This document shows positions 1 through 12,118 of a DNA stretch of 16,158 nucleotides, one piece after another. Numbering within the stretch: position 1 is the stretch's first letter; each line of letters begins with the position of its first letter. The notes under the pieces are model-generated. The model did no database searches. It was not told where the DNA came from and worked only from the letters and a program-made list of their open reading frames with translations. Location of the stretch: NCBI GenBank assembly GCA_947468785.1, contig CANIMS010000011.1, positions 1 through 16,158 of the forward strand, given 5' to 3'. The DNA comes from Betaproteobacteria bacterium. Its GTDB lineage: Bacteria > Pseudomonadota > Gammaproteobacteria > Burkholderiales > Burkholderiaceae. Position numbers and translations under genes: made by a program.

Positions 1-253
1 CAAAAAACTCTCCCTCCTTAATTAATCCATGCTCGACTCTAGCGCGCTCTTCAATAGCACGAGTGCCATCTTTCAGATCCTTAACATCACCCGCCAACTT
101 GGCATTGCGTAGTGCTAAGAGGCTATTTTTAGCCTCTTGAAGCTCTACCTGCTTCTCCATTTCATAGACCTTGATCCAGCCACCTTTACCCAACCAAAGC
201 GGGTATTGGATTGCTATCAGCAATACCAGCATTGAGTAGATGACTATGCGCAT
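1..253 (-). CDS. ftsB: Cell division protein FtsB (septum formation initiator), C-terminus cut by window edge
   Basis: Reading the minus strand from the ATG at 253-251 gives 84 residues with no stop before the left edge, so the C-terminus is missing. The protein begins with a short cytoplasmic tip and one membrane helix (about residues 3-20, MRIVIYSMLVLLIAIQYPLW), followed by a Glu/Lys/Leu-rich stretch expected to form a coiled coil (about 28-65). It then carries the family's conserved block DGTRAIEERARVEHGLIKEG. FtsB is a single-pass inner-membrane protein that pairs with FtsL and FtsQ in the divisome and helps activate septal peptidoglycan synthesis. It lies 24 bp after eno in the same direction, the usual eno-ftsB arrangement in proteobacteria, and is probably cotranscribed with it. 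No clear Shine-Dalgarno sequence precedes the start. Identification is firm from the layout and the conserved block. Confidence 0.9.
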   Translation of the reverse strand, partial: MRIVIYSMLVLLIAIQYPLWLGKGGWIKVYEMEKQVELQEAKNSLLALRNAKLAGDVKDLKDGTRAIEERARVEHGLIKEGEFF

Positions 254-277
254 AATCTAATGGTGGTAGAGGCTTCG

Positions 278-1606
<1,329 letters not shown>

Positions 1607-1609
1607 CTA

Positions 1610-2473
1610 TTACTTAAAACTATCTTCTAAAAAAGAATGCTTTTCTTTAATTACTGAATCAATCGCGACGAGGGATTCCAATAATTCTTTCATCCGATGC
1701 AATGGAACGGCATTAGGGCCATCCGATAAGGCATTTGCAGGATCAGGGTGCGTTTCCATGAATAAACCACTAATGCCTACCGCTACAGCAGCCCTAGCCA
1801 AAACTGGCACAAACTCACGTTGACCTCCGCTAGAATTACCTTGTCCCCCGGGCAGTTGAACTGAATGGGTTGCATCAAAAACAACTGGTGCATTGGTAGA
1901 GCGAAGAATAGCAAGACTACGCATGTCCGATACCAAGTTGTTGTAACCAAATGAGGCGCCACGTTCGCAAACCATGAATTGATCAGGAAGATTCATTTCA
2001 GCGGCGGCTGCCCTTGCCTTCTCAATAACATTCAGCATTTCATGAGGGGAAAGAAATTGACCCTTTTTGAAATTCACTGGTTTGCCACTTTGCGCACAAG
2101 CGCGAATGAAATCTGTTTGCCTACAAAGAAATGCAGGGGTCTGTATTACATCAACAACCTTTGAAACAGCCGCAATCTCACTAATATCATGCACATCCGT
2201 AAGGATAGGAACGCCTAACTCTTTCTTCACTTTTGCCAGGATTTCTAAACCTTTTTCCATTCCCAGGCCGCGAAATGAATTTCCTGAAGACCGATTAGCT
2301 TTATCAAAGGAAGATTTGTAAATAAAAGGGATTTTTAAGGCGCTAGTAATTTCTTTTAATTGACCTGCTACATCAAGTGCTGATTGCTCAGATTCAATTA
2401 CGCAAGTACCCGCTATTAGGAAAAAGCGATGGTCTAAACCAACATCAAAACCGCATAGTTTAAAAGTGCTCAT
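1610..2473 (-). CDS. kdsA: 3-deoxy-8-phosphooctulonate (KDO-8-P) synthase, metal-dependent type by ligand pattern
   Basis: KdsA condenses phosphoenolpyruvate with arabinose 5-phosphate to Kdo-8-phosphate, the precursor of the Kdo sugars of LPS inner core. The 287 residues carry the family's landmarks: [11 protein letters not shown] (53-63), LTDVHD (91-96), [12 protein letters not shown] (111-122), KKGQF (136-140), [18 protein letters not shown] (169-186) and [14 protein letters not shown] (199-212). Metal-dependent enzymes coordinate metal through Cys, His, Glu and Asp. This protein has candidates for all four: C24 in AGTCVIES, H203, E240 in FMETHPDP and D251 in SDGP. The E. coli metal-independent enzyme has Asn at the first position. 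The start at 2473 is supported by AGAGGA (2483-2478) 4 nt upstream. That site overlaps the pyrG stop codon, and the two genes are 9 bp apart, suggesting translational coupling. Confidence 0.97.
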   Translation of the reverse strand: MSTFKLCGFDVGLDHRFFLIAGTCVIESEQSALDVAGQLKEITSALKIPFIYKSSFDKANRSSGNSFRGLGMEKGLEILAKVKKELGVPILTDVHDISEIAAVSKVVDVIQTPAFLCRQTDFIRACAQSGKPVNFKKGQFLSPHEMLNVIEKARAAAAEMNLPDQFMVCERGASFGYNNLVSDMRSLAILRSTNAPVVFDATHSVQLPGGQGNSSGGQREFVPVLARAAVAVGISGLFMETHPDPANALSDGPNAVPLHRMKELLESLVAIDSVIKEKHSFLEDSFK

Positions 2474-2482
2474 AGAGTCCTC

Positions 2483-4147
<1,665 letters not shown>

Positions 4148-4169
4148 TTAAGCTCTGTTGGAAAAAGTA

Positions 4170-4203
4170 ATTATAACGACACCCAAAATTCCCATGGAAA
4201 TTT
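4170..4203 (-). promoter_or_regulatory. Candidate pyrG promoter with an overlapping dyad
   Basis: On the minus strand a consensus -10 box TATAAT lies at 4175-4170, 25 bp before the pyrG start. The -35 position (around 4193-4199) holds only a poor match, such as TTCCAT at 18 bp spacing. The -35 area falls inside an 18-base near-palindrome at 4186-4203 (AAATTCCCATGGAAATTT), in which eight of nine base pairs are symmetric. A dyad there could be an operator for a repressor of the operon, or chance in an AT-rich gap. The predicted start would place a run of five T residues near the beginning of the transcript. Confidence 0.4.
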
Positions 4204-4257
4204 CAAAATCGGTAATATGGGAGGTCAATCCCTCAAATTCTTCTGTTTTACGACCTA

Positions 4258-4446
4258 ATGCGCCTGATTTTTGCGGTTTTAATTACCCTTCTCTCCATCT
4301 TCTATTTTCTCCCCTTTGCAATCGCATTTAATAGAAAGCGGGCCAATACAGGAGCTATCTTTGCCCTAAATCTGTTTTTAGGATGGTCATTAATCGGTTG
4401 GGTGATTGCTTTAGTATGGGCCTTAAAGGAAGAAAGGCTTCTTTAA
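4258..4446 (+). CDS. Small two-helix membrane protein, superinfection immunity-like family
   Basis: This 62-residue protein has two hydrophobic helices (about 3-23 and 33-55) joined by a short basic loop with NRKRAN (25-30). The second half, TGAIFALNLFLGWSLIGWVI, strongly resembles the family named after the phage T4 Imm superinfection immunity protein (Imm_superinfect). Many bacteria carry such small proteins in the chromosome outside any prophage, and their cellular role is not established; the name should not be read as proof of phage exclusion. The family match is recognised by eye. The ATG at 4258 has no adjacent Shine-Dalgarno sequence. It overlaps by one base (TAATG) the stop of a 13-codon reading frame starting at 4217, so coupled translation is possible but unproven. 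It is divergent from pyrG and lies 187 bp upstream of acnB in the same direction, separated from it by a weak terminator and the acnB promoter. Confidence 0.8.
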   Translation: MRLIFAVLITLLSIFYFLPFAIAFNRKRANTGAIFALNLFLGWSLIGWVIALVWALKEERLL

Positions 4447-4488
4447 GCCCGCAGGTCAAATAAGCCCCCAAGCCCCTTAAAAAGCATT

Positions 4489-4512
4489 AATGCCCAATTT
4501 ATAGGCATTTTT
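4489..4512 (+). terminator. Weak candidate intrinsic terminator after the small membrane protein gene
   Basis: AATGCC (4489-4494) and GGCATT (4504-4509) can form a 6-bp stem around a 9-nt loop, and the run of T residues at 4508-4512 begins in the 3' arm. The stem is short and only half GC, so termination would be partial at best. Its position, after the stop at 4446 and before the acnB promoter, is sensible. Confidence 0.35.
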
Positions 4513-4550
4513 AGGGTTATAAACTCTTATATAAGACTCAATTTAGTAAC

Positions 4551-4579
4551 TATAATCAATGCGTAGGGAGAAATTCTCC
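4551..4579 (+). promoter_or_regulatory. Candidate acnB promoter (-10 box) with a dyad at the transcription start
   Basis: A perfect -10 hexamer TATAAT at 4551-4556 precedes acnB by 77 bp. The -35 region near 4527-4533 is only AT-rich (TTATAT), not a good consensus. Immediately downstream, GGAGAA-A-TTCTCC at 4567-4579 is a perfect 6-bp inverted repeat around one base, covering roughly +4 to +17 of the expected transcript. It is flanked by a looser ATGC (4559-4562) / GCAT (4585-4588) pair. A repressor site over the start region is a reasonable reading; I do not recognise the motif as belonging to a named regulator. Confidence 0.45.
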
Positions 4580-4633
4580 ATTTAGCATGTCTATTGATGA
4601 CTTTTAGATTACCTTTACCTCATAGGAAACATC

Positions 4634-7219
4634 ATGTTTGAAGCTTACAACGCACATGTAGCTGAACGCGCAGCCCTTGGCATTCCAGCCCTCCCACTCA
4701 CCAAGGATCAAACTTCAGAATTGGTGAAATTGCTCAAAAATCCACCTGCAGGTAAAGAGGCGGAATTAGTTGAATTAATTAGCCATCGTGTGCCGGCAGG
4801 CGTTGATGAAGCCGCCAAAGTAAAAGCGGAATTTTTAGATGCGCTTGCTAAGGGGACAGAAAAATCACCTTTGATTTCAAAAATCAAAGCAACCGAGCTT
4901 CTTGGCACCATGCTCGGTGGTTACAACATTAAACCATTGGTCGAATTGTTATCTGACGCTGAATGCGGCACCACCGCAGCTGAAGCGTTAAAGAAAACGC
5001 TTTTAATGTTCGACTACTTTAACGATGTACAAGAGCTTGCAGAAAAAGGGAATGCGAATGCGAAAGCAGTAATGAAGAGTTGGGCCGATGCAGAATGGTT
5101 TACAACTCGTCCTGCAGTTCCAGAAAATATGAAGCTCACTGTTTTCAAAGTGACAGGCGAAACCAATACAGATGATCTATCCCCAGCTCCAGACGCATGG
5201 AGTCGTCCAGATATTCCACTGCATGCCACCATCATGCTCAAAAATCAGCGAGCAGGAATTGAGCCAGACGAGCCTGGAGTTCGCGGCCCTATGAAGCAGA
5301 TTGCAGCTTTGCAAAAAAAGGGTAACCAAATTGCTTATGTGGGAGATGTTGTAGGAACTGGCTCTTCACGCAAATCTGCTACCAATTCAGTACTTTGGTG
5401 GACAGGCCAAGACATCCCCTTTGTACCTAACAAGCGTTTCGGTGGAGTCTGCTTAGGTGGCAATATCGCTCCTATCTTCTTCAATACTATGGAAGATTCT
5501 GGAGCCTTACCAATTGAGCTAGATGTTTCTCAAATGAATATGGGTGATGAAATTGAATTGCGCCCCTATGAAGGAAAGGTATTTAAAAATGGCAAGGAAA
5601 TTACAAGCTTTGCTCTTAAGTCACCTGTGATTCTTGATGAGGTGCGTGCAGGTGGGCGTATTCCATTAATCGTTGGTCGTGGTTTAACTGCCAAGGCACG
5701 TGCAGCCCTAGGAATGCCCGCTTCGACTGACTTCCGCGTACCTGTAAGTCCGCCTGACAACAAAAAAGGTTTCAGCTTGGCCCAAAAAATGGTTGGTAGA
5801 GCTTGCGGCTTGCCAGAGGGTCAAGGTGTTCGCCCTGGTACGTATTGCGAACCTCGAATGACAACTGTTGGATCACAAGATACGACGGGCCCAATGACTC
5901 GTGATGAATTAAAAGATTTGGCATGCCTAGGATTCTCTTCTGACCTCGTGATGCAATCTTTTTGCCATACTTCTGCTTATCCAAAACCAGTCGATATCCG
6001 TACACAACATGAGTTACCTCCATTCATGACGAATCGTGGTGGAGTTGCTTTGCGTCCAGGTGATGGCGTCATTCATAGCTGGTTAAATCGTTTATTACTG
6101 CCTGATACCTGTGGCACTGGTGGTGATAGCCATACTCGCTTTCCGATTGGTATTTCTTTTCCTGCTGGCTCTGGCTTAGTCGCTTTTGCGGCTGCGACAG
6201 GTGTGATGCCTTTGGATATGCCTGAATCTGTATTGATTCGTTTCAAAGGAAAAATGCAGCCTGGCATCACGTTACGTGATCTTGTTAATGCCATTCCCTT
6301 GTATGCAATCAAAAGAGGTTTACTCACAGTTGAAAAACAAGGTAAGAAGAATATTTTTTCTGGTCGCATTCTCGAAATTGAAGGCTTGCCAGATCTAAAA
6401 GTTGAACAAGCATTTGAATTATCAGATGCTTCTGCCGAACGCTCCGCTGGCGGATGCACTGTTCATCTGAATAAAGAGCCCATCATCGAATACATGAAGT
6501 CCAACATTACTTTAATGAAGTGGATGATTGCTAATGGTTACGAAGACAAGCGTACGCTTGGTCGTCGCATTAAAGCTATGGAAGCCTGGATTGCGAATCC
6601 ACAACTGCTAAAAGCTGATGAAAATGCTGACTATGCCGAGATTATCGAAATCAATATCGATGAAATCAAAGAACCCATTCTTGCATGTCCTAACGATCCA
6701 GATGATGTAAAAATATTATCTGAAGTTGCTGGTGACAAGATTGATGAAGTCTTTATTGGCTCATGCATGACTAATATCGGCCACTTTCGCGCCGCCGGAC
6801 AAGTATTACAAGGCAAAAAAGATATGCCAACCCGTTTATGGGTAGCACCTCCGACTAAGATGGATGCCATGATCCTCATGGAAGAGGGTTACTACGGTAT
6901 GTTGGGCGCAGCAGGTGCACGGATGGAAAGCCCTGGTTGCTCACTCTGTATGGGTAATCAAGCTCAAATCCGCAAAGGCTCTACTGCGGTCTCTACCTCA
7001 ACTCGGAACTTTCCTAACCGCCTAGGTATTGATACCCGCGTATATTTAGCTTCTGCTGAATTGGCTTCTGTAGCTGCCCTTTTGGGTCGTCTACCGACTC
7101 CTAGTGAATACCTAGAGCAAGTGAAGGCTCTTGATGCAAAGGCGAGCGATGTATATAAATATATGAGCTTTGACAAAATCAAGTCATTTAGTGATGTTGC
7201 AGACACTGTTGAGGTGTAG
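4634..7219 (+). CDS. acnB: Aconitate hydratase B (bifunctional aconitase / 2-methylisocitrate dehydratase)
   Basis: AcnB isomerises citrate to isocitrate through cis-aconitate in the TCA cycle, and members of the family also hydrate 2-methyl-cis-aconitate in propionate catabolism. The 861-residue length is close to the E. coli enzyme. The order is the AcnB one: an N-terminal HEAT-like helical domain (about 1-160), then the mobile 'swivel' domain (about 165-385, with [19 protein letters not shown] and [15 protein letters not shown]), then the catalytic core. The three cysteines expected to bind the [4Fe-4S] cluster are present: C711 in [10 protein letters not shown], and C769 and C772 in [10 protein letters not shown]. 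The start at 4634 is preceded by AGGA (4624-4627) with 6 nt spacing. The gene appears monocistronic, with its own -10 box upstream and a strong hairpin downstream. AcnB proteins can act as RNA-binding regulators when the cluster is lost; nothing here tests that. Confidence 0.98.
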   Translation: MFEAYNAHVAERAALGIPALPLTKDQTSELVKLLKNPPAGKEAELVELISHRVPAGVDEAAKVKAEFLDALAKGTEKSPLISKIKATELLGTMLGGYNIKPLVELLSDAECGTTAAEALKKTLLMFDYFNDVQELAEKGNANAKAVMKSWADAEWFTTRPAVPENMKLTVFKVTGETNTDDLSPAPDAWSRPDIPLHATIMLKNQRAGIEPDEPGVRGPMKQIAALQKKGNQIAYVGDVVGTGSSRKSATNSVLWWTGQDIPFVPNKRFGGVCLGGNIAPIFFNTMEDSGALPIELDVSQMNMGDEIELRPYEGKVFKNGKEITSFALKSPVILDEVRAGGRIPLIVGRGLTAKARAALGMPASTDFRVPVSPPDNKKGFSLAQKMVGRACGLPEGQGVRPGTYCEPRMTTVGSQDTTGPMTRDELKDLACLGFSSDLVMQSFCHTSAYPKPVDIRTQHELPPFMTNRGGVALRPGDGVIHSWLNRLLLPDTCGTGGDSHTRFPIGISFPAGSGLVAFAAATGVMPLDMPESVLIRFKGKMQPGITLRDLVNAIPLYAIKRGLLTVEKQGKKNIFSGRILEIEGLPDLKVEQAFELSDASAERSAGGCTVHLNKEPIIEYMKSNITLMKWMIANGYEDKRTLGRRIKAMEAWIANPQLLKADENADYAEIIEINIDEIKEPILACPNDPDDVKILSEVAGDKIDEVFIGSCMTNIGHFRAAGQVLQGKKDMPTRLWVAPPTKMDAMILMEEGYYGMLGAAGARMESPGCSLCMGNQAQIRKGSTAVSTSTRNFPNRLGIDTRVYLASAELASVAALLGRLPTPSEYLEQVKALDAKASDVYKYMSFDKIKSFSDVADTVEV

Positions 7220-7255
7220 CCGCTCTGTCCCAATGTGGTAAAAGTTGGGTAAATC

Positions 7256-7284
7256 AAAAAGGCGATCAATTGGTCGCCTTTTTT
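7256..7284. terminator. Strong bidirectional intrinsic terminator between acnB and the SpeE-like gene
   Basis: AAAAAGGCGATC (7256-7267) pairs with GGTCGCCTTTTT (7272-7283) to make a stem of about 12 bp including one G-T pair, with the tetraloop AATT. It ends in six T residues on the plus strand (7279-7284) and five on the minus strand. It lies 37 bp after the acnB stop and 15 bp after the stop of the convergent gene at 7299, so it can end transcription from both sides. Confidence 0.9.
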
Positions 7285-7298
7285 CATTTTTTAACTTC

Positions 7299-8054
7299 TT
7301 AAATCGAGAGCATTGCTTCCTGTCGTATATTTTCACGACGGATACCTGATACCCACTTGTTGGTTGGTAGGCCGGTTTTATCTACTATCACTTTGGCTCG
7401 TTTAACAACATCCTGCCATTCAGCCTCAAGTCTAGGACCTTTAAAAGCCATAGCCACCACATTGCAATCGTGCGATTCTGGAAACAATAAAACACGGTTC
7501 CCAAATGCCTCACAAATATTCTTCAGGTTGATCTTGAAACTTGGATGGCGAGAGAATAGATTTACGGTCATGACACCAGGCTCCTTCAGAATATTGAAGC
7601 AGCCTTTATAAAAATCTAAGGAACTTGCTGCAGGACCGTCGCAGATAGCGTCATACAGGTCAACCTGAACTGCGTCAAACTGCTCCTTATTTTTTTTAGT
7701 CCTGACAAATATTTTGGCATCCGCCTGGATTGTCTCGAGTTTACGATCATCGTCAGGCATAAAAAACATAGCTCTCGCCGCTACAATGACTGATGAATTC
7801 AGCTCAATAACGGTAGTTTTAACTGCAGGGCAATAACGATGCTGAAATTTTGCTAGAGCTCCCGTGCCAAGGCCCAGCTGTGCAACCTTCATTCCTGGTT
7901 TAGTTTCCAGAAATAGCAGCCAAGCCATCATTTGCTGATTGTATTCAAGGTAGATTTCATCTGGGTCACGAATACGCATTGCCCCCTGAATTAATTCACT
8001 ACCAAAATGTAAATAACGAATACCGCCACTTTCCGAAAACGTTACCGGCTCCAT
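7299..8054 (-). CDS. Spermidine synthase-like (SpeE-family fold) protein, probably not a classical spermidine synthase
   Basis: The 251-residue protein has a Rossmann-type class I methyltransferase core. The glycine-rich nucleotide loop reads QLGLGTGAL (59-67), followed by an acidic residue at the end of strand 2 (E84 in VIELN), DAKIF (112-116) and VDLYDAICDGPA (131-142). An N-terminal beta-rich stretch (1-45, with YLHFGSELIQGAMR and LEYNQQMM) resembles SpeE proteins. Classical spermidine synthases have GGGDG in the loop and an Asp-rich catalytic segment (D[ST]TDP-like). Both are altered here, so propylamine transfer is doubtful and the substrate is unknown. A TTG at 8063 would add three residues. 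I chose the ATG at 8054, 11 bp after the purL stop, because it is the first ATG, although neither start has a Shine-Dalgarno sequence. It probably shares the purL transcript and ends at the 7256-7284 hairpin. Confidence 0.85.
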   Translation of the reverse strand: MEPVTFSESGGIRYLHFGSELIQGAMRIRDPDEIYLEYNQQMMAWLLFLETKPGMKVAQLGLGTGALAKFQHRYCPAVKTTVIELNSSVIVAARAMFFMPDDDRKLETIQADAKIFVRTKKNKEQFDAVQVDLYDAICDGPAASSLDFYKGCFNILKEPGVMTVNLFSRHPSFKINLKNICEAFGNRVLLFPESHDCNVVAMAFKGPRLEAEWQDVVKRAKVIVDKTGLPTNKWVSGIRRENIRQEAMLSI

Positions 8055-8065
8055 TGCAAACAAAA

Positions 8066-11000
8066 TTAATTAGCCCAAAGACGTGCGTTTCTAAATAGAC
8101 GCAACCAGGGGCTGGCACCATCAGGTGTATCAAGCCACTCAGGTGGACACCAACTCATTTGTGCAGAGCGAAATACCCGTTCTGGATGAGGCATCATGAC
8201 TGTAAATCGTCCATCCGGTGTAGTCACACCAGTTAATCCAGCAGGGGAACCATTCGGATTCATTGGATAAACTTCAGTTGGATTGCCTTGGTGATCAACA
8301 AAGCGCAAAGTGGCTAAGCTTTGTTGTCCAATGTCATTTAGGCTGCCTTGTTGGCTGAAGTTTGCAAAGCCCTCGCCGTGCGCAATAGCAATTGGTAGCT
8401 GACTACCTTCCATACCCTGAGTAAAGATTGATGGCGATTTCAATACCTCAGCCATAACTAAACGAGCCTCGTATTGCTCTGATTGATTACGAGTGAACTT
8501 AGGCCAGGCTTTTGCACCAGGAATAATTTCGGCAAGATTACTCATCATTTGGCAACCATTGCAGATACCTAAAGCAAAACTATCCTGGCGGTTGAAAAAG
8601 GTAGAAAATTGATCCCGTAGTTGCTGATTAAATAAAATGGTTTTAGCCCAACCTTCGCCAGCACCAAGAACATCTCCGTAGCTGAAGCCACCGCAAGCAA
8701 TTAGTCCACGGAAATCATCTAGCCTAGCTTTGCCGCCTAAAAGATCAGACATATGCACATCAAAACTATCAAAGCCAGCCCAGTTCACTGCATAGGCCAT
8801 CTCTACATGAGAGTTAACGCCCTGCTCTCGTAATATAGCTACTTTAGGACGAGCCCCTTTAGAGATGAAGGGTGCAGCAATATCTTGCGCAGCATCAAAC
8901 GTCAATTTAGGTGACATGCCAGGATCAGATAAGTGATCAAGCAAAGCAAACTCAGAGTCGGCACATGCTGGGTTATCACGCAAGCGAGCTATTTGGTAAC
9001 TAGTATTAGTCCACATCTTTTGCAGAACTTCACGGGGCTCTGCAAAGATATTCTTGGCATCACGCCAAATCTCAATACGACCATTGGTATTAGGCTTACC
9101 AATAACATGACTATTGGCACTCAGGCCCAATTTACGCAAAATCGCAAAGACTGCGTCACGGTCTTCTCTGCGGACTTGAATAACTGCTCCAAGCTCTTCA
9201 TTGAAAAGTGCCCGTATTGTTTGCTCGTGACGACGTCCGGATACTTGTTGCGCCCAATTCTTTGCATCACCATGATCAGGCTCCTGGCCTACATCAACAG
9301 CAATCATATCTACATTAATCGAAATACCGATATGCGAAGCAAACGCCATCTCTGCTATACAGGCCAAAAGCCCACCATCAGAACGATCGTGATAGGCGAG
9401 TAATTTATTTTCTTTCCGAAGCTCAATAACGGCTGCAGCCATGGCCTTGAGGTCATTTGGATTATCAAGGTCGGGGGCGAACTTACCAGATTGGTTTAAG
9501 ACCTGAGCCAAGATACTTCCAGCCATACGATTCTTGCCACGACCTAAATCAATGAGAATTAATTCCGTTTCCAGCGCAGATCCGTCTTGATTTTTGAGTT
9601 GAAGTAATGGTGTTGATGTTTTGCGTACATCCATTACAGAAGCAAAAGCAGAAATAATGAGTGAAACTGGCGCGATCACCTTCTTAGATTGATCACCGTC
9701 ACTCCATTCTGTAGCCATCGATAAAGAATCTTTTCCTACTGGAATAGAAATTCCTAATGCTGGGCACAACTCCATGCCGACCGCTTTTACTGAGTCATAT
9801 AACTTAGCATCTTCACCTGGGGCACCACAGGCCGCCATCCAATTTGCGGATAGCTTGACATCTTCTAGGTGGGTAATATCAGCAGCTAATAAATTGCTTA
9901 TGGCCTCACCAACTGCCATCCGTGCGGCTGCAGGAGCATCAATCACTGCAATAGGAGTGCGCTCACCCATAGACATGGCTTCGCCTCGATAGCCTTTATA
10001 GTCCATCAATGTAACTGCGCAGTCTGCAACAGGTACTTGCCATGGGCCAACAAACTGATCACGAGCATTTAAACCGCCAACAGTTCTATCTCCAATCGTA
10101 ATTAAGAATGATTTACTTGCAACGGTTGGCTGTTGTAGAACCCAAGCAATAGCTTGAGCTAAATCTACATCAGTGACATCTAGCTCTGTAAACTCTTGAT
10201 GTACGCTCTTTACATCTCGATGCATTCTGGGAGGTTTGCCAAGCAGGACTTCCATAGGCATATCAATTGGTAGCGCCGCATCACTTCCTGGATCCTGTTT
10301 AGAGTCATCTAACAGTAGCTGCCGTTCAGTAGTTGCCTCACCTACAACTGCAAATGGACAACGCTCACGATCGCATAAAGCCTTAAAAAGATCTAAATCT
10401 TTAGCTTCGATAGCTAGAACATATCGCTCCTGCGATTCATTGCACCATATTTCTGCAGGACTCATTCCGCTCTCTTCAAGGGGAACGCTACGCAATTTAA
10501 ATTTTGCACCTAATCCAGCCCCATCAGCTAACTCAGGAAATGCATTTGATAATCCACCAGCACCAACATCATGGATCGAAACAATTGGATTATTCTTGCC
10601 CATTGCACGACAGGCATTAATAACCTCTTGGGCACGACGCTCCATTTCTGGATTACCTCTTTGAACAGAATCGAAATCGAGATCTGCAGTATTCGTTCCA
10701 GTAGCAACGGAGCTTCCAGTTGCACCGCCCATACCGATGCGCATTCCTGGCCCGCCAAGTTGGATCAATAAATGACCGGCTTGAATTGCCTTTTTTTCGG
10801 TATGAATAGATTCAATGCTGCCAATACCTCCAGCAATCATGATTGGCTTGTGATAGCCACGACGAATGCCGCCTAAGGTTTGTTCAAATACCCTGAAATA
10901 ACCGCCTAGTATTGGTCTGCCGAATTCATTATTAAATGCTGCTCCACCCAAAGGACCATCAATCATGATTTGCAAGGGAGTAGCAATGCGTTCTGGCTTC

Positions 11001-12097
11001 CCATAAATCTGGGTTTCCCATGGCATTTCTGTTCCAGGAATATTGAGGTTAGAAACTGAGAAGCCCGTTAAACCTGCCTTAGGACGGCCGCCAATACCCG
11101 TGGCTCCTTCATCGCGGATTTCTCCTCCTGCACCAGTTGATGCACCTGGAAATGGGGCGATAGCAGTAGGATGATTATGGGTTTCCACCTTCATCAGGGT
11201 ATGAACTAGGCGGGTATCTTTCTCGTAACGATGCTCAGCCCCTTGAGGAGCCCATGTTTCAACTTCACAACCCGCCATCACAGCAGAGTTATCTGAATAA
11301 GCAACGATCGTTCCCTTGGGGTTGAGTTGATGCGTGTTGCGAATCATGGCAAATAATGAACGCTCTTGATCATCGCCATCAATAGTCCAAGTGGAATTAA
11401 ATATCTTATGTCGACAATGTTCGCTATTAGCCTGCGCAAACATAATGAGTTCCACATCACTCGGATTGCGTTCAAGCCTTACAAAACTCTCTGTAAGGTA
11501 GACAAGCTCATCATCTGAAAGTGCTAAGCCTAATTCTTGATTTGCTTTTTCTAACGCAACTCTACCTTCAGTTAATACTGGGATACGATGTAGCGGCTGA
11601 TCTTCGAGAACCTGATAGAGCGCATTCGCATCATTGACTGATGGAATCACAGCTTCAGTCATGCGATCATGTAAAGCAGCTAAAACAAGCGCATTTTGTT
11701 CCGTGCTTATTGGTTTATTACATTTCCAAGAAAATTGAATGCCGCGCTCTATACGGAAAATATTTAATCCACATTGGCGAGCGATATCAGTTGCTTTACT
11801 GGCCCATGGAGATACAGTGCCTAAGCGTGGAATGACAACAGCAAGCTGATCCGTTGTTTTAGAAAATAAATTGCCGCCTCCTTGAGTCTGCGAGACGAAC
11901 TTTTGACCATAGGTCAGCAAGCTCTTTAAAACCCCTTCTTCTTCTGGAGTTAGCGCCTTATCTGACCAAATAAAATGCAGATACTGGGCTTCAATAGACT
12001 CAAGATTGATCCCTTGTTTGGCTAAGGAAGCCAAAAGTCCTTGTTGACGGAATTGAGAGAGCGCATTGGCGCCGGGTAAAAAGTGGAAAAAAGACAT
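8066..12097 (-). CDS. purL: Phosphoribosylformylglycinamidine synthase (FGAM synthetase), single-chain form
   Basis: PurL converts FGAR, glutamine and ATP to FGAM, the fourth step of de novo purine synthesis. At 1343 residues this is the large single-chain enzyme of proteobacteria, about 50 residues longer than the E. coli protein. In order: an N-terminal domain beginning [12 protein letters not shown]; the first synthetase half with [15 protein letters not shown] and the ATP-binding stretch [20 protein letters not shown]; a second, related synthetase half (with [10 protein letters not shown]); and a C-terminal class I glutamine amidotransferase domain (about 1085-1343). In the last, C1179 in GICNGCQ and H1304/E1306 in MPHPERVFR form the expected triad. 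The start at 12097 agrees with the family's N-terminus, but it has no normal Shine-Dalgarno spacing: AGGG directly abuts the ATG, and a TATAAT lies only 6 bp upstream. It follows the ABC ATPase gene by 21 bp. Confidence 0.97.
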   Translation of the reverse strand: MSFFHFLPGANALSQFRQQGLLASLAKQGINLESIEAQYLHFIWSDKALTPEEEGVLKSLLTYGQKFVSQTQGGGNLFSKTTDQLAVVIPRLGTVSPWASKATDIARQCGLNIFRIERGIQFSWKCNKPISTEQNALVLAALHDRMTEAVIPSVNDANALYQVLEDQPLHRIPVLTEGRVALEKANQELGLALSDDELVYLTESFVRLERNPSDVELIMFAQANSEHCRHKIFNSTWTIDGDDQERSLFAMIRNTHQLNPKGTIVAYSDNSAVMAGCEVETWAPQGAEHRYEKDTRLVHTLMKVETHNHPTAIAPFPGASTGAGGEIRDEGATGIGGRPKAGLTGFSVSNLNIPGTEMPWETQIYGKPERIATPLQIMIDGPLGGAAFNNEFGRPILGGYFRVFEQTLGGIRRGYHKPIMIAGGIGSIESIHTEKKAIQAGHLLIQLGGPGMRIGMGGATGSSVATGTNTADLDFDSVQRGNPEMERRAQEVINACRAMGKNNPIVSIHDVGAGGLSNAFPELADGAGLGAKFKLRSVPLEESGMSPAEIWCNESQERYVLAIEAKDLDLFKALCDRERCPFAVVGEATTERQLLLDDSKQDPGSDAALPIDMPMEVLLGKPPRMHRDVKSVHQEFTELDVTDVDLAQAIAWVLQQPTVASKSFLITIGDRTVGGLNARDQFVGPWQVPVADCAVTLMDYKGYRGEAMSMGERTPIAVIDAPAAARMAVGEAISNLLAADITHLEDVKLSANWMAACGAPGEDAKLYDSVKAVGMELCPALGISIPVGKDSLSMATEWSDGDQSKKVIAPVSLIISAFASVMDVRKTSTPLLQLKNQDGSALETELILIDLGRGKNRMAGSILAQVLNQSGKFAPDLDNPNDLKAMAAAVIELRKENKLLAYHDRSDGGLLACIAEMAFASHIGISINVDMIAVDVGQEPDHGDAKNWAQQVSGRRHEQTIRALFNEELGAVIQVRREDRDAVFAILRKLGLSANSHVIGKPNTNGRIEIWRDAKNIFAEPREVLQKMWTNTSYQIARLRDNPACADSEFALLDHLSDPGMSPKLTFDAAQDIAAPFISKGARPKVAILREQGVNSHVEMAYAVNWAGFDSFDVHMSDLLGGKARLDDFRGLIACGGFSYGDVLGAGEGWAKTILFNQQLRDQFSTFFNRQDSFALGICNGCQMMSNLAEIIPGAKAWPKFTRNQSEQYEARLVMAEVLKSPSIFTQGMEGSQLPIAIAHGEGFANFSQQGSLNDIGQQSLATLRFVDHQGNPTEVYPMNPNGSPAGLTGVTTPDGRFTVMMPHPERVFRSAQMSWCPPEWLDTPDGASPWLRLFRNARLWAN

Positions 12098-12103
12098 CCC
12101 TAG

Positions 12104-12109
12104 ATTATA
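12104..12109 (-). promoter_or_regulatory. Candidate -10 box directly upstream of purL
   Basis: Minus-strand TATAAT at 12109-12104 ends 6 bp before the purL ATG. With normal -10 to start spacing, transcription would begin at or next to the start codon, giving a leaderless message. The -35 position, inside the end of the ABC ATPase gene, has no good match (GAAATT at 17 bp), so this may be chance. Confidence 0.3.
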
Positions 12110-12118
12110 AGGTTTTGC

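Noticed and set aside
4445..4475. Three AAGCCC copies after the small membrane protein gene
   Set aside because: The copies are short, unevenly spaced and C-rich by composition; they do not resemble a CRISPR or a regulator array.
6073..6459. 128-residue minus-strand frame inside acnB
   Set aside because: It is antisense to the aconitase catalytic core, which is fully conserved in the other strand.
8933..9403. 156-residue plus-strand frame inside purL
   Set aside because: It is antisense to an intact conserved PurL coding region and shows low-complexity shadow composition.
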